Assembly: GCF_001427225.1 (NCBI RefSeq)
Contig: NZ_LMFH01000001.1
Span: 286,330-350,329 of the forward strand
Direction of reading: 5' to 3'
Length of the DNA: 64,000 bases
Source of the DNA: Lysobacter sp. Root494
GTDB lineage: Bacteria; Pseudomonadota; Gammaproteobacteria; Xanthomonadales; Xanthomonadaceae
Part shown: positions 22,807 to 32,411 of the stretch, in pieces
Numbering within the stretch: the stretch's first letter is position 1
Layout of the letters: every line of letters begins with the position of its first letter
The notes under the pieces: generated by a model
Seen by the model: only the letters and a program-made list of their open reading frames with translations
Told to the model about the DNA's origin: nothing
Database searches by the model: none
Translations under genes and position numbers: made by a program

Positions 22807-23841
22807 TCAGCCGACCGTGCTCGAACGCCGCACCACCAGCGACGGCGGCATCATCACGCTATCCACCGGTTCCTCGCGCACCAGCTTGAGCAGCGTTTCC
22901 ACCAGCAGCTCGCCGGCACGCGAAGTGTCCTGGATCACCGAAGTGAGCGGCGGGCTGGCGAAGCGCGCCATCGGGATGTCGTCGAAACCGACCACGGCGA
23001 CGTCCCACGGCACATGGCGGCCGTGCTCGATCAGTGCGCGCATCGCCCCGATGGCGATCATGTCGCTCGCCGCGAACACCGCATCGAACGGACGCCCACG
23101 CTCCATCAGCGTTATCGCGGCGGCGTAGCCGGCTTCCTCCGAGCTTTCCGCATCGACCTGCAGGTCCGCGTGCATCGACGCCCCTGCCTTCTGCAGCGCT
23201 GCATCGCAACCGCGATAGCGATCGAAGAATTCCGGATAGTGGTTCGAGGCATAACCGAGGAACGCGACGCGCTTGCGACCAAGCCCCACGAGGTGTTCGC
23301 CGACGAGCTGCCCGCCCTGGAAATTCTCGCAGCCGATCGAGATGCCGGGCTGGTCGGGCAGCACCGGCCCCCAGCGCACGAAATGCGTGCCCTGCTCGAC
23401 CAGCTGGTCGAGCTTGCTGCGATACGCCATGTAGTCGCCGTAACCGAGCAGGATCAGGCCGTCGGCCTTCATGCTGTCCTCGTAGTCGGCGTGCCAGTCG
23501 TCCGAGAGTTGCTGGAACGACACCAGCAGGTCGTGGCGGTGGCGCGCGCAGGCGCGCGTGATCGAGCCGAGCATCGACAGGAAGAACGGATTGATGTGCG
23601 ACTCGTCCGGCGTGGGATCCTCGAACAGCAGCAGCGCCAGCGTTCCCGAGCGCTGCGTGCGCAGGCTGGACGCGCGATGGTCGACCTTGTAGTTCAGTTC
23701 GCGCACCGCTTCGAGCACGCGCTCGCGCGTCTCGGGATTCACCAGCGAACTGCCGCGCAATACCCGCGACACGGTGGCCTGCGAAACGCCGGCACGATGG
23801 GCGATGTCGACGGAGGTGGCGCGGGTCTTCTTGCTGCGCAT
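22807..23841 (-). CDS. LacI-family transcriptional regulator of the maltodextrin locus (MalR/MalI-like)
   Basis: A 344-aa repressor. The N-terminal helix-turn-helix reads TSVDIAHRAGVSQATVSRVL, followed by the hinge region with LNYKVDHRASSLR. The Leu/Ala-containing hinge helix inserts at a central CG step in this family. The C-terminal periplasmic-binding-protein-like domain includes GCENFQGGQLVGEHL and VVGFDDIPMARFASPPLTS. It is convergent with the amylase gene. The three TGAATACG-type operators in the locus are its likely targets and a maltodextrin its likely inducer (inference). Start ATG 23841; the Shine-Dalgarno sequence is weak, and an open frame extends to 23913. Confidence 0.92.
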   Translation of the reverse strand: MRSKKTRATSVDIAHRAGVSQATVSRVLRGSSLVNPETRERVLEAVRELNYKVDHRASSLRTQRSGTLALLLFEDPTPDESHINPFFLSMLGSITRACARHRHDLLVSFQQLSDDWHADYEDSMKADGLILLGYGDYMAYRSKLDQLVEQGTHFVRWGPVLPDQPGISIGCENFQGGQLVGEHLVGLGRKRVAFLGYASNHYPEFFDRYRGCDAALQKAGASMHADLQVDAESSEEAGYAAAITLMERGRPFDAVFAASDMIAIGAMRALIEHGRHVPWDVAVVGFDDIPMARFASPPLTSVIQDTSRAGELLVETLLKLVREEPVDSVMMPPSLVVRRSSTVG

Positions 23842-23995
23842 GCGGACCGGCTTGTTGCGGAAACCGGCCGAGTGTAGTCCGAAAGCGATCCGGTCTACGA
23901 GGCGGGTTAACACCCGGAAAGGGAGGTTGGAACGGGCCGCCGGAAACGGCGACGCCGGCGCGAGGCCGGCGTCGGGTGCAGCTTGATGTGGAACC

Positions 23996-25672
23996 TTACC
24001 GCTTCATCGAGCTGAAGAACTCGTCGTTCGACTTGGTGGTCTTCATCTTGTCGAGCAGGAATTCCATCGCGCCGATTTCGTCCATGCCATGCAGCAGCTT
24101 GCGCAGGATCCAGATCTTCTGCAGCAGCTCCGGCTCGATCAGCAGGTCTTCGCGGCGGGTGCCCGAGCGGTTGATGTCGATCGCCGGGTAGACCCGCTTC
24201 TCGGCGATGCGACGGTTGAGATGGACTTCCGAGTTGCCGGTGCCCTTGAACTCTTCGTAGATCACCTCGTCCATCTTCGAGCCGGTGTCGATCAGCGCGG
24301 TGGCGATGATGGTCAGCGAGCCGCCTTCCTCGACGTTGCGCGCGGCGCCGAAGAAGCGCTTCGGACGATGCAGGGCATTGGCGTCGACGCCGCCCGACAG
24401 CACCTTGCCCGACGAGGGCACGACATTGTTGTAGGCGCGCGCCAGGCGGGTGATCGAGTCGAGCAGGATCACGACGTCTTTCTTGTGCTCGACCAGGCGC
24501 TTGGCCCGTTCGATCACCATTTCGGCGACCTGCACGTGGCGCGCGGCGGGTTCGTCGAACGTGGACGACACCACTTCACCGCGCACGGTGCGCTGCATTT
24601 CGGTCACTTCTTCAGGACGCTCGTCCACCAGCAGCACGATGAGGTGCACGTCCGGGTGGTTGTGGGTGATGGCCGTGGCCACCTGCTGCATCATCATTGT
24701 CTTGCCCGCCTTGGGCGGCGAGACGATCAGGGCGCGCTGGCCTTTGCCCTGCGGCGCCATCAGGTCGAGGATGCGGCCGGTGATGTCTTCGGTCGAACCG
24801 TCGGCGCGCTCGAGCTTGAACTTGCGGCGCGGAAACAGCGGGGTGAGATTCTCGAACAGGACCTTGTTCTTGGACGCTTCCAGCGGCTCCCCGTTGATCG
24901 TGTCGATCGTCGACAGCGCGAAGTAGCGTTCGCCGTCCTTGGGCCAGCGGATGCGGCCGGACAGGTGGTCGCCGGTGCGCAGGTTGAAGCGACGGATCTG
25001 GCTGGGCGAGATGTAGGTGTCGTCCGGGCCGGCCAGGTAGCTGGCTTCGTGCGAACGCAGGAAACCGAAGCCGTCGGGCAGGATTTCCAGCACGCCGTCG
25101 GCGGCGACGCCTTCGCCGTGGCGGGTCAGGACCTTCAGGACCGCGAAGATGACGTCCTGCTTGCGCGCGCGGGCGACGCCGTCGGTGATCTGCAGCTGTT
25201 CGGCGATGTCGAGCAGCTTCGGCGCAGGCATGCGCTTGAGGTCGCCGAGCGAATAGGTCGGGAAGCCTTCCGGCACCTGCGGATGGGGGCGTGGGACGAA
25301 GGTTTCGTTGCCGCCGCCCTCGTCGGGCATGCCGCCGTCGCGGTAGCGGTCGCGCTGGCGATCGCGGCGGTTGCGGAAGCGGTCGCGGCGGTTGCCACGG
25401 CCTTCGAAGCCGCCGTCGCGCTGCTGGCCATCGCCGCCGCCGTTCTGGCCTGCGGAAGCGTTGTCGCCGGAGCCGGCGGACGCGGAGTTCTGGGTGTCGC
25501 CGGAGGCCTGCGGCGCAGGTGCGGGCGCGTTGTCGCGCGGAGCCGCCGGGGGCAAGGCTGGGGCCTGTGGGCTTTGCTCGGCAGCAGTGGCCGGAGCGTC
25601 GGCCTTTACGACGCGTGCCTTGCGCACGCGCTTCTCGGCGGTTTCGCCGGAATCGGGGGTGTTATCGGACAA
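23996..25672 (-). CDS. rho: Transcription termination factor Rho (TTG start)
   Basis: Hexameric RNA helicase/ATPase that ends untranslated transcripts. The 558-aa protein is about 140 residues longer than E. coli Rho because of an Ala/Pro/Gly/Asp/Arg-rich, low-complexity N-terminal extension (about residues 10-130). The classical Rho_N / cold-shock RNA-binding domain follows ([15 protein letters not shown], then [14 protein letters not shown]). The ATPase core has the P-loop PPKAGKT near residue 320, [18 protein letters not shown], and [14 protein letters not shown]. The start codon read from the sequence is TTG at 25672, preceded by GAGGA at a suitable distance; no ATG is nearby. Thioredoxin lies upstream on the same strand. 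Confidence 0.97.
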   Translation of the reverse strand: MSDNTPDSGETAEKRVRKARVVKADAPATAAEQSPQAPALPPAAPRDNAPAPAPQASGDTQNSASAGSGDNASAGQNGGGDGQQRDGGFEGRGNRRDRFRNRRDRQRDRYRDGGMPDEGGGNETFVPRPHPQVPEGFPTYSLGDLKRMPAPKLLDIAEQLQITDGVARARKQDVIFAVLKVLTRHGEGVAADGVLEILPDGFGFLRSHEASYLAGPDDTYISPSQIRRFNLRTGDHLSGRIRWPKDGERYFALSTIDTINGEPLEASKNKVLFENLTPLFPRRKFKLERADGSTEDITGRILDLMAPQGKGQRALIVSPPKAGKTMMMQQVATAITHNHPDVHLIVLLVDERPEEVTEMQRTVRGEVVSSTFDEPAARHVQVAEMVIERAKRLVEHKKDVVILLDSITRLARAYNNVVPSSGKVLSGGVDANALHRPKRFFGAARNVEEGGSLTIIATALIDTGSKMDEVIYEEFKGTGNSEVHLNRRIAEKRVYPAIDINRSGTRREDLLIEPELLQKIWILRKLLHGMDEIGAMEFLLDKMKTTKSNDEFFSSMKR

Positions 25673-26302
25673 GCAGGGAATCCTCGCTAAGCGGCGAGCG
25701 CTCGCGTCGGGCGAGCGGGACGTCAGGGACGTGTGGTGTGAGAAGAGGGGCGCGGCGCCGGAGAAAACGGAGCGCCTGCAGAGGCGAAACTAGCACCGTG
25801 GCTGCGTGGCGGCAAGCGGGATGGCGAATCTGTTCATGTTCCCCGTTGCCCGGGGAGGCTGGACGCGGTTCGGCCGCGTCGGCGTGCACGATCCGGCAAA
25901 TCGACTTCCAGCACGGGCAGGCGCCGGACATCGTATCGACAATCGGCGCACCCCAACGGACAGGAGTCCTGTTGAATATCGATTACCTCGCACTTGAAAT
26001 TCCGGCTGACGCAGTCGCTTTCGCGGATGAAGCTGCTGGCAGTCGGTGGCGCCCTGATAGCCGCCTTCACCCTGCTGGTGGCTGCGAAATCGCCGGAGCG
26101 CCCGGCGCAATTCGGAATCATCGATGCGCAGCGCTCGTGGTTACGCCATCCGGCGAAGCGAAAATTGTCTTTCTCGACGCCGACGTAAAGCGCACGAAGG
26201 AAATTTCAGGGGGAAATTAGCGCCTCACGCACAGGGCGCGGACCCGCACTGAGGGCGCCAGCAATGGGACGCATCGCCTGCCCGGCGGGCGAGCATTGGC
26301 GC
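25673..26302. other. 630-bp region between thioredoxin and rho: leader plus possible broken small gene
   Basis: No confident gene. On the - strand this must contain the rho promoter and a long leader unless rho is read through from thioredoxin. On the + strand an ATG at 26027 opens a 53-codon frame beginning with a hydrophobic signal-like MKLLAVGGALIAAFTLLVAA. The next frame continues it plausibly (PSGEAKIVFLDADVKRTKEI) to a stop at 26218-26220. One frameshift near 26130 would therefore give a small secreted protein of about 65 aa. Base composition here is less GC-rich than the neighbours. Confidence 0.35.
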
Positions 26303-26629
26303 TCAAAGCGCCTTGTCGATCATCTGGCTGAGCTGCGCCTTGCCCACGGCACCGATCTGCTGGGAATGGATCTGGCCGTCCTTGAACAGCAGCAGCATCG
26401 GGATCGAGCGGACGTGGTACTTCATCGCGCTGGCGCGATTGTGGTCGACGTTGAGCTTCACAATCTTGGCCTTGCCGGCGTAGGTATCGGCCAGCTCGTC
26501 GAGGGCCGGTGCGATCATCTTGCAGGGGCCGCACCATTCGGCCCAGAAGTCGACGAGGACCGGCTCGGACGAGCCCAGCACGACGGCATCGAAATCGGCA
26601 TCGCCGACATGCATCACTTTGTCGCTCAC
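26303..26629 (-). CDS. trxA: Thioredoxin
   Basis: Cytoplasmic dithiol-disulfide reductant, 108 aa, full length. The active site WCGPCK has cysteines C33 and C36. The buried Asp in VLVDFWAEW and the cis-Pro in SIPMLLLF are present. It lies upstream of rho on the same strand and is divergent from rhlB. This matches the conserved gammaproteobacterial grouping of rhlB, trxA and rho. Confidence 0.96.
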   Translation of the reverse strand: MSDKVMHVGDADFDAVVLGSSEPVLVDFWAEWCGPCKMIAPALDELADTYAGKAKIVKLNVDHNRASAMKYHVRSIPMLLLFKDGQIHSQQIGAVGKAQLSQMIDKAL

Positions 26630-26891
26630 GCAAATCTCCTGGATGGACCCCTTCGAGGGGCGCGCCCCGGCGAATCGGCGGGGCAGGAAAATATGGATTG
26701 GAACCGTGGGTTAAACTGGGGCGTTTCGCGCAGGCTTCAAGCCCTCTGGCTGGGGCCGCGCCGACATTCGACCGGACGGTCTGGCTGAACAGATTCCTGA
26801 ACCAGCAGCCCACCCAACCCGGCCCCGGCAGTCTGCGATGGCAGGCCGCCACCATGCAAGCGCGCGAGTCGCGCGAGAATGAAACACACTG

Positions 26892-28568
26892 ATGAGTGAC
26901 AAGCCTTTAACCGATATCACGTTCGATTCGTTCGAACTCCACCCGTCATTGCTGGCGGGCCTCGAAGCCGCGGGCTTCACCCGCTGCACCCCGATCCAGG
27001 CGCTGACGCTGCCGCTCGCGCTCAACGGCCGTGATGTCGCCGGCCAGGCGCAGACCGGCACCGGCAAGACCCTCGCCTTCCTCGTCGCGGTGATCAACCG
27101 CCTGCTTACGCGGCCCGCATTGGCCGACCGCAAGCCGGAAGATCCGCGCGCGCTGATCCTCGCTCCCACGCGTGAACTGGCCATCCAGATCCACAAGGAT
27201 GCGGTGAAGTTCGGCAGCGAGCTCGGCCTGAAGTTCGCCCTGGTCTATGGTGGCGTCGACTACGACAAGCAGCGCGAGCTGCTGCAGAAGGGCGCCGACG
27301 TCATCATCGCCACGCCCGGCCGCCTGATCGATTACGTCAAGCAGCACAAGGTCGTGTCGCTGCACGCCTGCGAGATGTGCGTGCTCGACGAAGCCGACCG
27401 CATGTTCGACCTCGGCTTCATCAAGGACATCCGCTTCCTGCTGCGCCGCATGCCCGAGCGCACCACACGCCAGACGCTGCTGTTCTCGGCGACGCTGAGC
27501 CACCGCGTGCTTGAGCTCGCCTACGAGCACATGAACGAGCCGGAAAAGGTCGTCGTCGAAACCGAGTTCATCACTGCGGCCAAGGTGCGCCAGAAGGTGT
27601 ATTTCCCGGCGGACGAGGAAAAACTGCCGCTGCTGATCGGCCTGCTCTCGCGCAGCGAAGGCGCGCGCACGATGGTGTTCGTCAACACCAAGGCGTTCGT
27701 CGAGCGCGTCGCGCGCTCGCTTGAAAAGGCGGGTTATCGTGTCGGCGTGCTGTCCGGTGACGTGCCGCAGAAGAAGCGCGAGTCGCTGCTGAAGAAGTTC
27801 CAGGCCGGCAATCTCGAGATCCTCGTCGCCACCGACGTGGCCGCGCGTGGCCTGCATATCGACGGCGTGTCGCACGTCTACAACTACGACCTGCCGTTCG
27901 ATGCGGAAGACTATGTGCATCGCATCGGCCGCACTGCGCGTCTTGGCGCGGAAGGCGACGCGATCAGCTTCGCCTGTGAGCGCTACGCGATGTCGCTGCC
28001 CGACATCGAGAGTTACATCGAGCAGAAACTGCCGGTGGCGCCGGTGGAACCCGAACTGCTGATTCCACTGCCGCGTCCTCAGCGCGAAATCCCTGCGGGC
28101 GCCGCCAACGAAGGCGATGACGAATCGGAAAGCATCGGCACCATCTTCCGCGAAGCACGCGAGCAGCGAGCCGCCGACGAGCAGCGCCGCGGAGGCGGTA
28201 CCCGCAGCCGTAGCGGTGGTACCCGCAGCGGCGGAAGTCGCGACGGTGGTCCGCGTCGCGAGCGCGCGCCCGGCGAAACGCGCGCACCGCGTCCGCCGCG
28301 TGGGGAGCCCGCAGCCGCGCCGCCGCAAGCAACGCCCGTAGTGCCCGCAGTCGCCGCGGATGCCGAGCGCGCGCCGCGCAAGCGCCGCCGTCGCCGTAAT
28401 GGCCGGCGCATCGAAGGTGCGGAAGGCGCGACGCCGGTGGTGAAGTCGGTGAATGTCGCGGCGAAGCCGGCTGCCGGCAAGGCCGAGTCGACGAAGCCGG
28501 GTCTGTTCGCACGCATCGGCCATGGCTTGAAGAAGCTGATCACGCGCGCGCCGAGTTCGCAGCACTGA
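26892..28568 (+). CDS. rhlB: ATP-dependent RNA helicase RhlB (DEAD-box)
   Basis: RNA helicase of the RNA degradosome type. The 558-aa protein has the Q motif (FTRCTPIQ), motif I AQTGTGKT at 53-60, DEAD at 166-169 ([10 protein letters not shown]), the SAT motif ([10 protein letters not shown]), and motifs V/VI ending [12 protein letters not shown]. After about residue 400 comes a long disordered, Arg/Gly/Ala/Pro-rich tail with [11 protein letters not shown], much longer than in E. coli RhlB (421 aa) and probably for RNA or RNase E binding. The N-terminus [15 protein letters not shown] and the neighbouring trxA and rho support RhlB over RhlE or SrmB. Confidence 0.93.
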   Translation: MSDKPLTDITFDSFELHPSLLAGLEAAGFTRCTPIQALTLPLALNGRDVAGQAQTGTGKTLAFLVAVINRLLTRPALADRKPEDPRALILAPTRELAIQIHKDAVKFGSELGLKFALVYGGVDYDKQRELLQKGADVIIATPGRLIDYVKQHKVVSLHACEMCVLDEADRMFDLGFIKDIRFLLRRMPERTTRQTLLFSATLSHRVLELAYEHMNEPEKVVVETEFITAAKVRQKVYFPADEEKLPLLIGLLSRSEGARTMVFVNTKAFVERVARSLEKAGYRVGVLSGDVPQKKRESLLKKFQAGNLEILVATDVAARGLHIDGVSHVYNYDLPFDAEDYVHRIGRTARLGAEGDAISFACERYAMSLPDIESYIEQKLPVAPVEPELLIPLPRPQREIPAGAANEGDDESESIGTIFREAREQRAADEQRRGGGTRSRSGGTRSGGSRDGGPRRERAPGETRAPRPPRGEPAAAPPQATPVVPAVAADAERAPRKRRRRRNGRRIEGAEGATPVVKSVNVAAKPAAGKAESTKPGLFARIGHGLKKLITRAPSSQH

Positions 28569-28744
28569 CGATTGCGTCCGGGCTCGCAGCGACCAGCTGC
28601 GGGCCCGTGATCCGCGCGGCTGCCGGAGTGACGCGTCACCGCAAGAGCACGATTGACCCTTCGTGCCTGGCAGTACATGGCGACTAGCCATCCGTCCCTC
28701 GGCGGTCGATACTGCCGGCATCCGGGCTGCAAATCGCGCATCGA

Positions 28745-29431
28745 ATGACCGTCCTGCGCTTCGACAACGTCAGCAAACGCTATTCCAGCGGTCACCACGC
28801 CCTGACCGACGTCAGTTTCGAAGTCGCCCCGGGCGAGATGCTATTCGTCACCGGCCATTCGGGCGCAGGAAAAAGCACGTTACTGAAGTTGATCCATCTC
28901 ACCGAGCGTGCGAGCCGCGGCGCGGTGCTGTTTGGCGAGAGGAACCTGGCGAAGGTGCGCGGCGGACGCATCGCGCTGCATCGTCGCGATGTCGGCGTGG
29001 TCTACCAGGACCATCGCCTGTTACCTGATCGAACCGTCGCCGACAACGTCGGGCTGCCGCTGGTGCTGCGCGGCATGCGCCGCGGCGACATCGCCAGGCG
29101 CGTCCGCAGCGTGCTGGAAAAGGTGGGCCTCGCCGCACGCGCGAATGCGTTGCCGGGACAGTTGTCGGCCGGCGAGCAGCAGCGTGTCGGCATCGCCCGC
29201 GCGATCGTCGGCGAGCCGAAACTGCTCGTCGCCGATGAACCCACTGGCAACCTCGATCCCACGCTGTCGGCGGAAATCCTCGCGCTGTTCGCTTCGCTGC
29301 CCGAGCGTGGCACCAGCGTGCTGGTCGCCAGCCACGACCTCAACCTGCTCAAGCGCATGAAGAAGCGTGTGCTCGTGCTCAACGATGGCCGCCTCGTCGA
29401 CGACATCTCGCCGCAGGACCTGGCCGAATGA
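28745..29431 (+). CDS. ftsE: Cell division ATP-binding protein FtsE
   Basis: ABC ATPase that with FtsX couples the divisome to peptidoglycan hydrolase activation. The 228-aa protein has Walker A GHSGAGKS at 37-44, the Q-loop region VVYQDHRLLPDRTV, signature LSAGEQQRVGIARA, Walker B LLVADEPTGNLD and the switch SHD. The N-terminus MTVLRFDNVSKRY is typical of FtsE. ftsX begins in a 4-nt ATGA overlap. Confidence 0.95.
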   Translation: MTVLRFDNVSKRYSSGHHALTDVSFEVAPGEMLFVTGHSGAGKSTLLKLIHLTERASRGAVLFGERNLAKVRGGRIALHRRDVGVVYQDHRLLPDRTVADNVGLPLVLRGMRRGDIARRVRSVLEKVGLAARANALPGQLSAGEQQRVGIARAIVGEPKLLVADEPTGNLDPTLSAEILALFASLPERGTSVLVASHDLNLLKRMKKRVLVLNDGRLVDDISPQDLAE

Positions 29432-30396
29432 ACATCGAATCGGAAGCCATCCGTTCGCAGTCGCGTCTCGGGATGTGGTTCGACCACCACGTGTACAGCC
29501 TGGTCGCGAGCCTCGGCCGCCTGTTCCGCAGGCCATGGGCGACCGCGCTGACCGTCGGCGTGATGGCGGTGGCGCTCGCATTGCCGCTGGGCCTTTGGGC
29601 GACGCTGCAGAACATGCAGCGCTTCGCCGGCGACATGCAGCAGTCGCGCCAGGTCAGCCTGTTCCTGAAGCCGGCCGTTGCGGTCGATCGTACGAAGTCG
29701 CTCGCGGAAGAACTGAAATCGCGCCAAGACGTCGCCGCCGTCGAACTGCGCACGCCCGAACAGGGCTTGGAGGAACTACGGCGACGCGGATTCGGTGACT
29801 CGCTGGCTGCGCTCGAAAGCAATCCGCTGCCGAGTTTGCTGATCGTCACGCCGAAGCTCGATGCGCGCGCGCTCGATGGCAGCACCAACGACAGCACCGC
29901 ACTTGTGCAAGCGTTGCAGGCACTGCCAGAAGCTGACGTTGTCCAGCACGATGCCGGCTGGCGCAATCGTCTCGATCAATGGCTGCGCTTCGGCGCACGG
30001 CTGGCGTGGGTGCTCGCTGCGTTGCTCGGACTGGGCGCGCTGCTTGTCGTCGGCAACACCGTGCGGGTCGACATCCAGGCGCGGCGGGAAGAAATCGGCG
30101 TGCTGCAGTTGCTGGGTGCCAGCGACGGATTCATCCGCCGTCCGTTCCTGTATCTCGGCGCGTGCTACGGCTTGTTGGCCGGCGCGCTTGCGCTCGCATT
30201 GCTGACCGGCACGGATCTCGCGCTGCGCGAGCCGCTGGCCGAACTGGCGCGCAGCTACGGCAGCCGTTTCGCGCTGCGCGGCTTCGACATCGTGCAGGCC
30301 GCGGCCATCGTGGTGGGAGCAAGCGTGCTCGGCTGGCTCGGCGCCGGCCTGGTGACCGGCCATTACCTGCGCCAGACCCGTCCGACGGAAACCTGA
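29428..30396 (+). CDS. ftsX: Cell division permease FtsX
   Basis: Inner-membrane partner of FtsE, 322 aa. A cytoplasmic N-terminus (HHVYSLVASLGRLFRRPW) is followed by a first membrane segment, then a periplasmic domain (about residues 70-175) that in other bacteria contacts EnvC-type activators. Three C-terminal membrane segments follow, with the FtsX/MacB-type VDIQARREEIGVLQLLGAS motif. It is translationally coupled to ftsE. Confidence 0.94.
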   Translation: MNIESEAIRSQSRLGMWFDHHVYSLVASLGRLFRRPWATALTVGVMAVALALPLGLWATLQNMQRFAGDMQQSRQVSLFLKPAVAVDRTKSLAEELKSRQDVAAVELRTPEQGLEELRRRGFGDSLAALESNPLPSLLIVTPKLDARALDGSTNDSTALVQALQALPEADVVQHDAGWRNRLDQWLRFGARLAWVLAALLGLGALLVVGNTVRVDIQARREEIGVLQLLGASDGFIRRPFLYLGACYGLLAGALALALLTGTDLALREPLAELARSYGSRFALRGFDIVQAAAIVVGASVLGWLGAGLVTGHYLRQTRPTET

Positions 30397-30484
30397 TCGA
30401 AAAGCCGACCGGCGTCGCAGCACGGTCCGATAAACCTTGTGCCCGGCGCGTACACTCGCCGTTCGCCTTCCCGCACTGAACTCC

Positions 30485-31327
30485 ATGCCTTCGCAGGATC
30501 TCCGCCACCTCGACAATGCCGCGCCGCGCGTGATGGTGGTCGATGGCAGCAAGCTGGTGCGCAAGATGATCGGCGATGTGCTGGTGCGCGAAGTCGCCGA
30601 CGCCGAACTGGTCGCCTGCAGCAGCATCGGCGAGGCGCGCGATGCACTCGCGCGGGGCACGGTCAACCTCGTCACGACGTCGCTGGTGTTGCCCGATGGC
30701 GACGGCATCGCGCTCGCGCGCACGGTACGCGAGGCATCGGGACAGGCCTACGTTCCGATCATCGTCGTTTCCGGCAACGCGCAGGACGCGCTCGAGGCGC
30801 GACGTTTCACCGAGGACGTCACCGACTACTTCGACAAGGGCCTCGGCTACAGCGCGCTCGCCGCGTTCATCCGCGGCTACGTGCAACCCGAGCCCATTCC
30901 GGGCGCACGCATCCTGTACGTGGAAGACAGCAAGGTCGTGGCGCTGGCGACCAAGCGCATGCTCGAACGCAATGGCCTGGCGGTCGTTCATTTCGTCGGC
31001 GTCGAGGAAGCGCTCGAGTATCTCGAACAGCATCGCGGCAATGGTGACCCTGGCGCGGACCTCGTCCTCACCGACGTGTACCTCAAGGGCCAGCTGGAAG
31101 GCAGCGACCTGCTCAAGCGCATCCGCAACGACTTCGGCTACGGCAAGCGCCGCCTGCCGGTGCTGGTGATGACCGGCGATGCGAATCCGGACAACCAGAG
31201 CGAACTGCTGCGCATGGGCGCGAACGACCTCGTGCTCAAGCCCATCGAAGAGCGGCTGCTGGTAACCAAGACGTTGTTCCAGCTGCGCGTGGCGAAGATG
31301 CCGGAGCAGCGCACGCTGGATGCCTGA
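30485..31327 (+). CDS. Response regulator with two receiver domains, first receiver degenerate
   Basis: A 280-aa protein of two CheY-like receiver domains and no output domain. Receiver 2 (about 140-265) is canonical: VED at the acidic pocket, phospho-acceptor D197 in LVLTDVYLKG, the Thr in VMTGDA and Lys in VLKPIEE. Receiver 1 (about 14-130) has VVDG in place of the acidic pair and Ser66 where the phospho-acceptor Asp should be (TTSLVLPDGDG), so it cannot be phosphorylated normally. No histidine kinase is adjacent. It follows ftsX at 88 nt and precedes ung. It may be an adaptor or a phosphate sink; the role is unknown. Confidence 0.88.
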   Translation: MPSQDLRHLDNAAPRVMVVDGSKLVRKMIGDVLVREVADAELVACSSIGEARDALARGTVNLVTTSLVLPDGDGIALARTVREASGQAYVPIIVVSGNAQDALEARRFTEDVTDYFDKGLGYSALAAFIRGYVQPEPIPGARILYVEDSKVVALATKRMLERNGLAVVHFVGVEEALEYLEQHRGNGDPGADLVLTDVYLKGQLEGSDLLKRIRNDFGYGKRRLPVLVMTGDANPDNQSELLRMGANDLVLKPIEERLLVTKTLFQLRVAKMPEQRTLDA

Positions 31328-31380
31328 ATGACGTGAGTCGCTGGGTTGCGCGGAACGTGGCGGCCCGGAACATCGAAGCA

Positions 31381-31491
31381 CATTCTCGTGAATGGCGGGA
31401 GTCGCTGGTTTCCGTCAATTCAAGGCAAGAGCAAAGGCGCTGCATGACTGCCGCCGGCTGCCGAAAAGCACTTCCGTCTTCGCGGGAATGA
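31381..31491. repeat. Inverted-repeat intergenic element, decayed copy
   Basis: The right end GTCTTCGCGGGAATGA (31476-31491) matches the right arm of the copy at 13115-13204 exactly. The left end (31381-31407, starting CATTCTCGTGAATGGCGGG) matches the left arm with several substitutions. Spacing of about 110 bp is close to the intact copies. It sits between the response regulator gene and ung. Confidence 0.55.
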
Positions 31492-31574
31492 ACGATTCTC
31501 CCTGTACGCACAGGGACGCCGGCACGGCGGCTTGCCCGCAGGCCAGCGCTTCGCTCTGCCATTATCCTTCCCCC

Positions 31575-32294
31575 ATGAACGAAACTGCCGACCGGATCAA
31601 ACTCGAACCGTCGTGGAAGGCGCGCATCGGCGATTACCTGCAGCGCGAGGACATGCAGTCGCTTTCGGCCTTCCTGCGCGAACGCGGGACCAACGGCGCA
31701 CGCATCTTTCCGCCGGGTCCGCAGATCTTCGCGGCGCTCGACGCGACACCGTTTGACGCAGTGAAGGTCGTGATCCTCGGGCAGGATCCGTATCACGGCT
31801 TTGGCCAGGCGCACGGGCTGTGCTTCTCCGTACAGCCTGGTACAACGGTGCCGCCGTCACTGGACAACATCTACAAGGAACTCCAGCGCGATCTCGGCAT
31901 CGCACGTCCGGACCACGGTTGCCTGACGCATTGGGCCGCGCAGGGCGTGCTACTGCTCAATGCCGTGCTCACGGTGGAAGAAGGCCGCGCCGGCGCGCAC
32001 CAGGGCAAGGGCTGGGAAGGATTTACCGACCGTATCGTCGAAACGCTCAATCGCGGGCGCGAGCATCTCGTCTTCATGCTTTGGGGCAGCTACGCGCAGG
32101 CCAAGGGCAAGGTGATCGATCCGCGCCGGCACCTGGTGCTAAAGGCGCCGCATCCTTCGCCCTTGTCGGCGCATCGCGGCTTCATCGGGTGCGGGCATTT
32201 CTCCGCCGCCAATCGCTATCTCGCGCAGCACGGAATGCAACCGATCGACTGGTCGCTGCCGCCGCGATCGCGGTTAGCGGCATCGACTTCGTAA
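31575..32294 (+). CDS. ung: Uracil-DNA glycosylase
   Basis: Removes uracil from DNA to start base-excision repair. The 239-aa family 1 enzyme has the catalytic water-activating Asp71 in [20 protein letters not shown], the uracil-contacting FMLWGSYAQ, and the minor-groove loop [11 protein letters not shown] with the catalytic His. The open frame reaches farther 5', but ATG 31575 gives the normal N-terminus. Confidence 0.96.
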   Translation: MNETADRIKLEPSWKARIGDYLQREDMQSLSAFLRERGTNGARIFPPGPQIFAALDATPFDAVKVVILGQDPYHGFGQAHGLCFSVQPGTTVPPSLDNIYKELQRDLGIARPDHGCLTHWAAQGVLLLNAVLTVEEGRAGAHQGKGWEGFTDRIVETLNRGREHLVFMLWGSYAQAKGKVIDPRRHLVLKAPHPSPLSAHRGFIGCGHFSAANRYLAQHGMQPIDWSLPPRSRLAASTS

Positions 32295-32354
32295 CGCCGC
32301 GCCTGCGCGGTGCGTTGCACTGCGGAAGCAGGAACGCACGAGCAGGCCCGGCGC

Positions 32355-32387
32355 TAAAAAAGCAAAGCGCCGGCCATGGCCGGCGCT
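32355..32387 (-). terminator. Rho-independent terminator of the DUF4097 gene
   Basis: A perfect 22-bp palindrome at 32366-32387 (AGCGCCGGCC...GGCCGGCGCT) is followed, on the - strand, by TTTGCTTTTTTAGC. It lies 24 nt past the DUF4097 stop. It also sits 72 nt beyond the convergent ung stop and may slow + strand transcription too, though the U run is on the - strand side. Confidence 0.85.
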
Positions 32388-32411
32388 CTTGCAATCCGCC
32401 GGACATGCAGC

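Noticed and set aside
24089-25690. Long + strand open frame opposite rho
   Set aside because: It mirrors the rho gene codon by codon, has repetitive Ala/Val/Gly composition and no recognisable motif.
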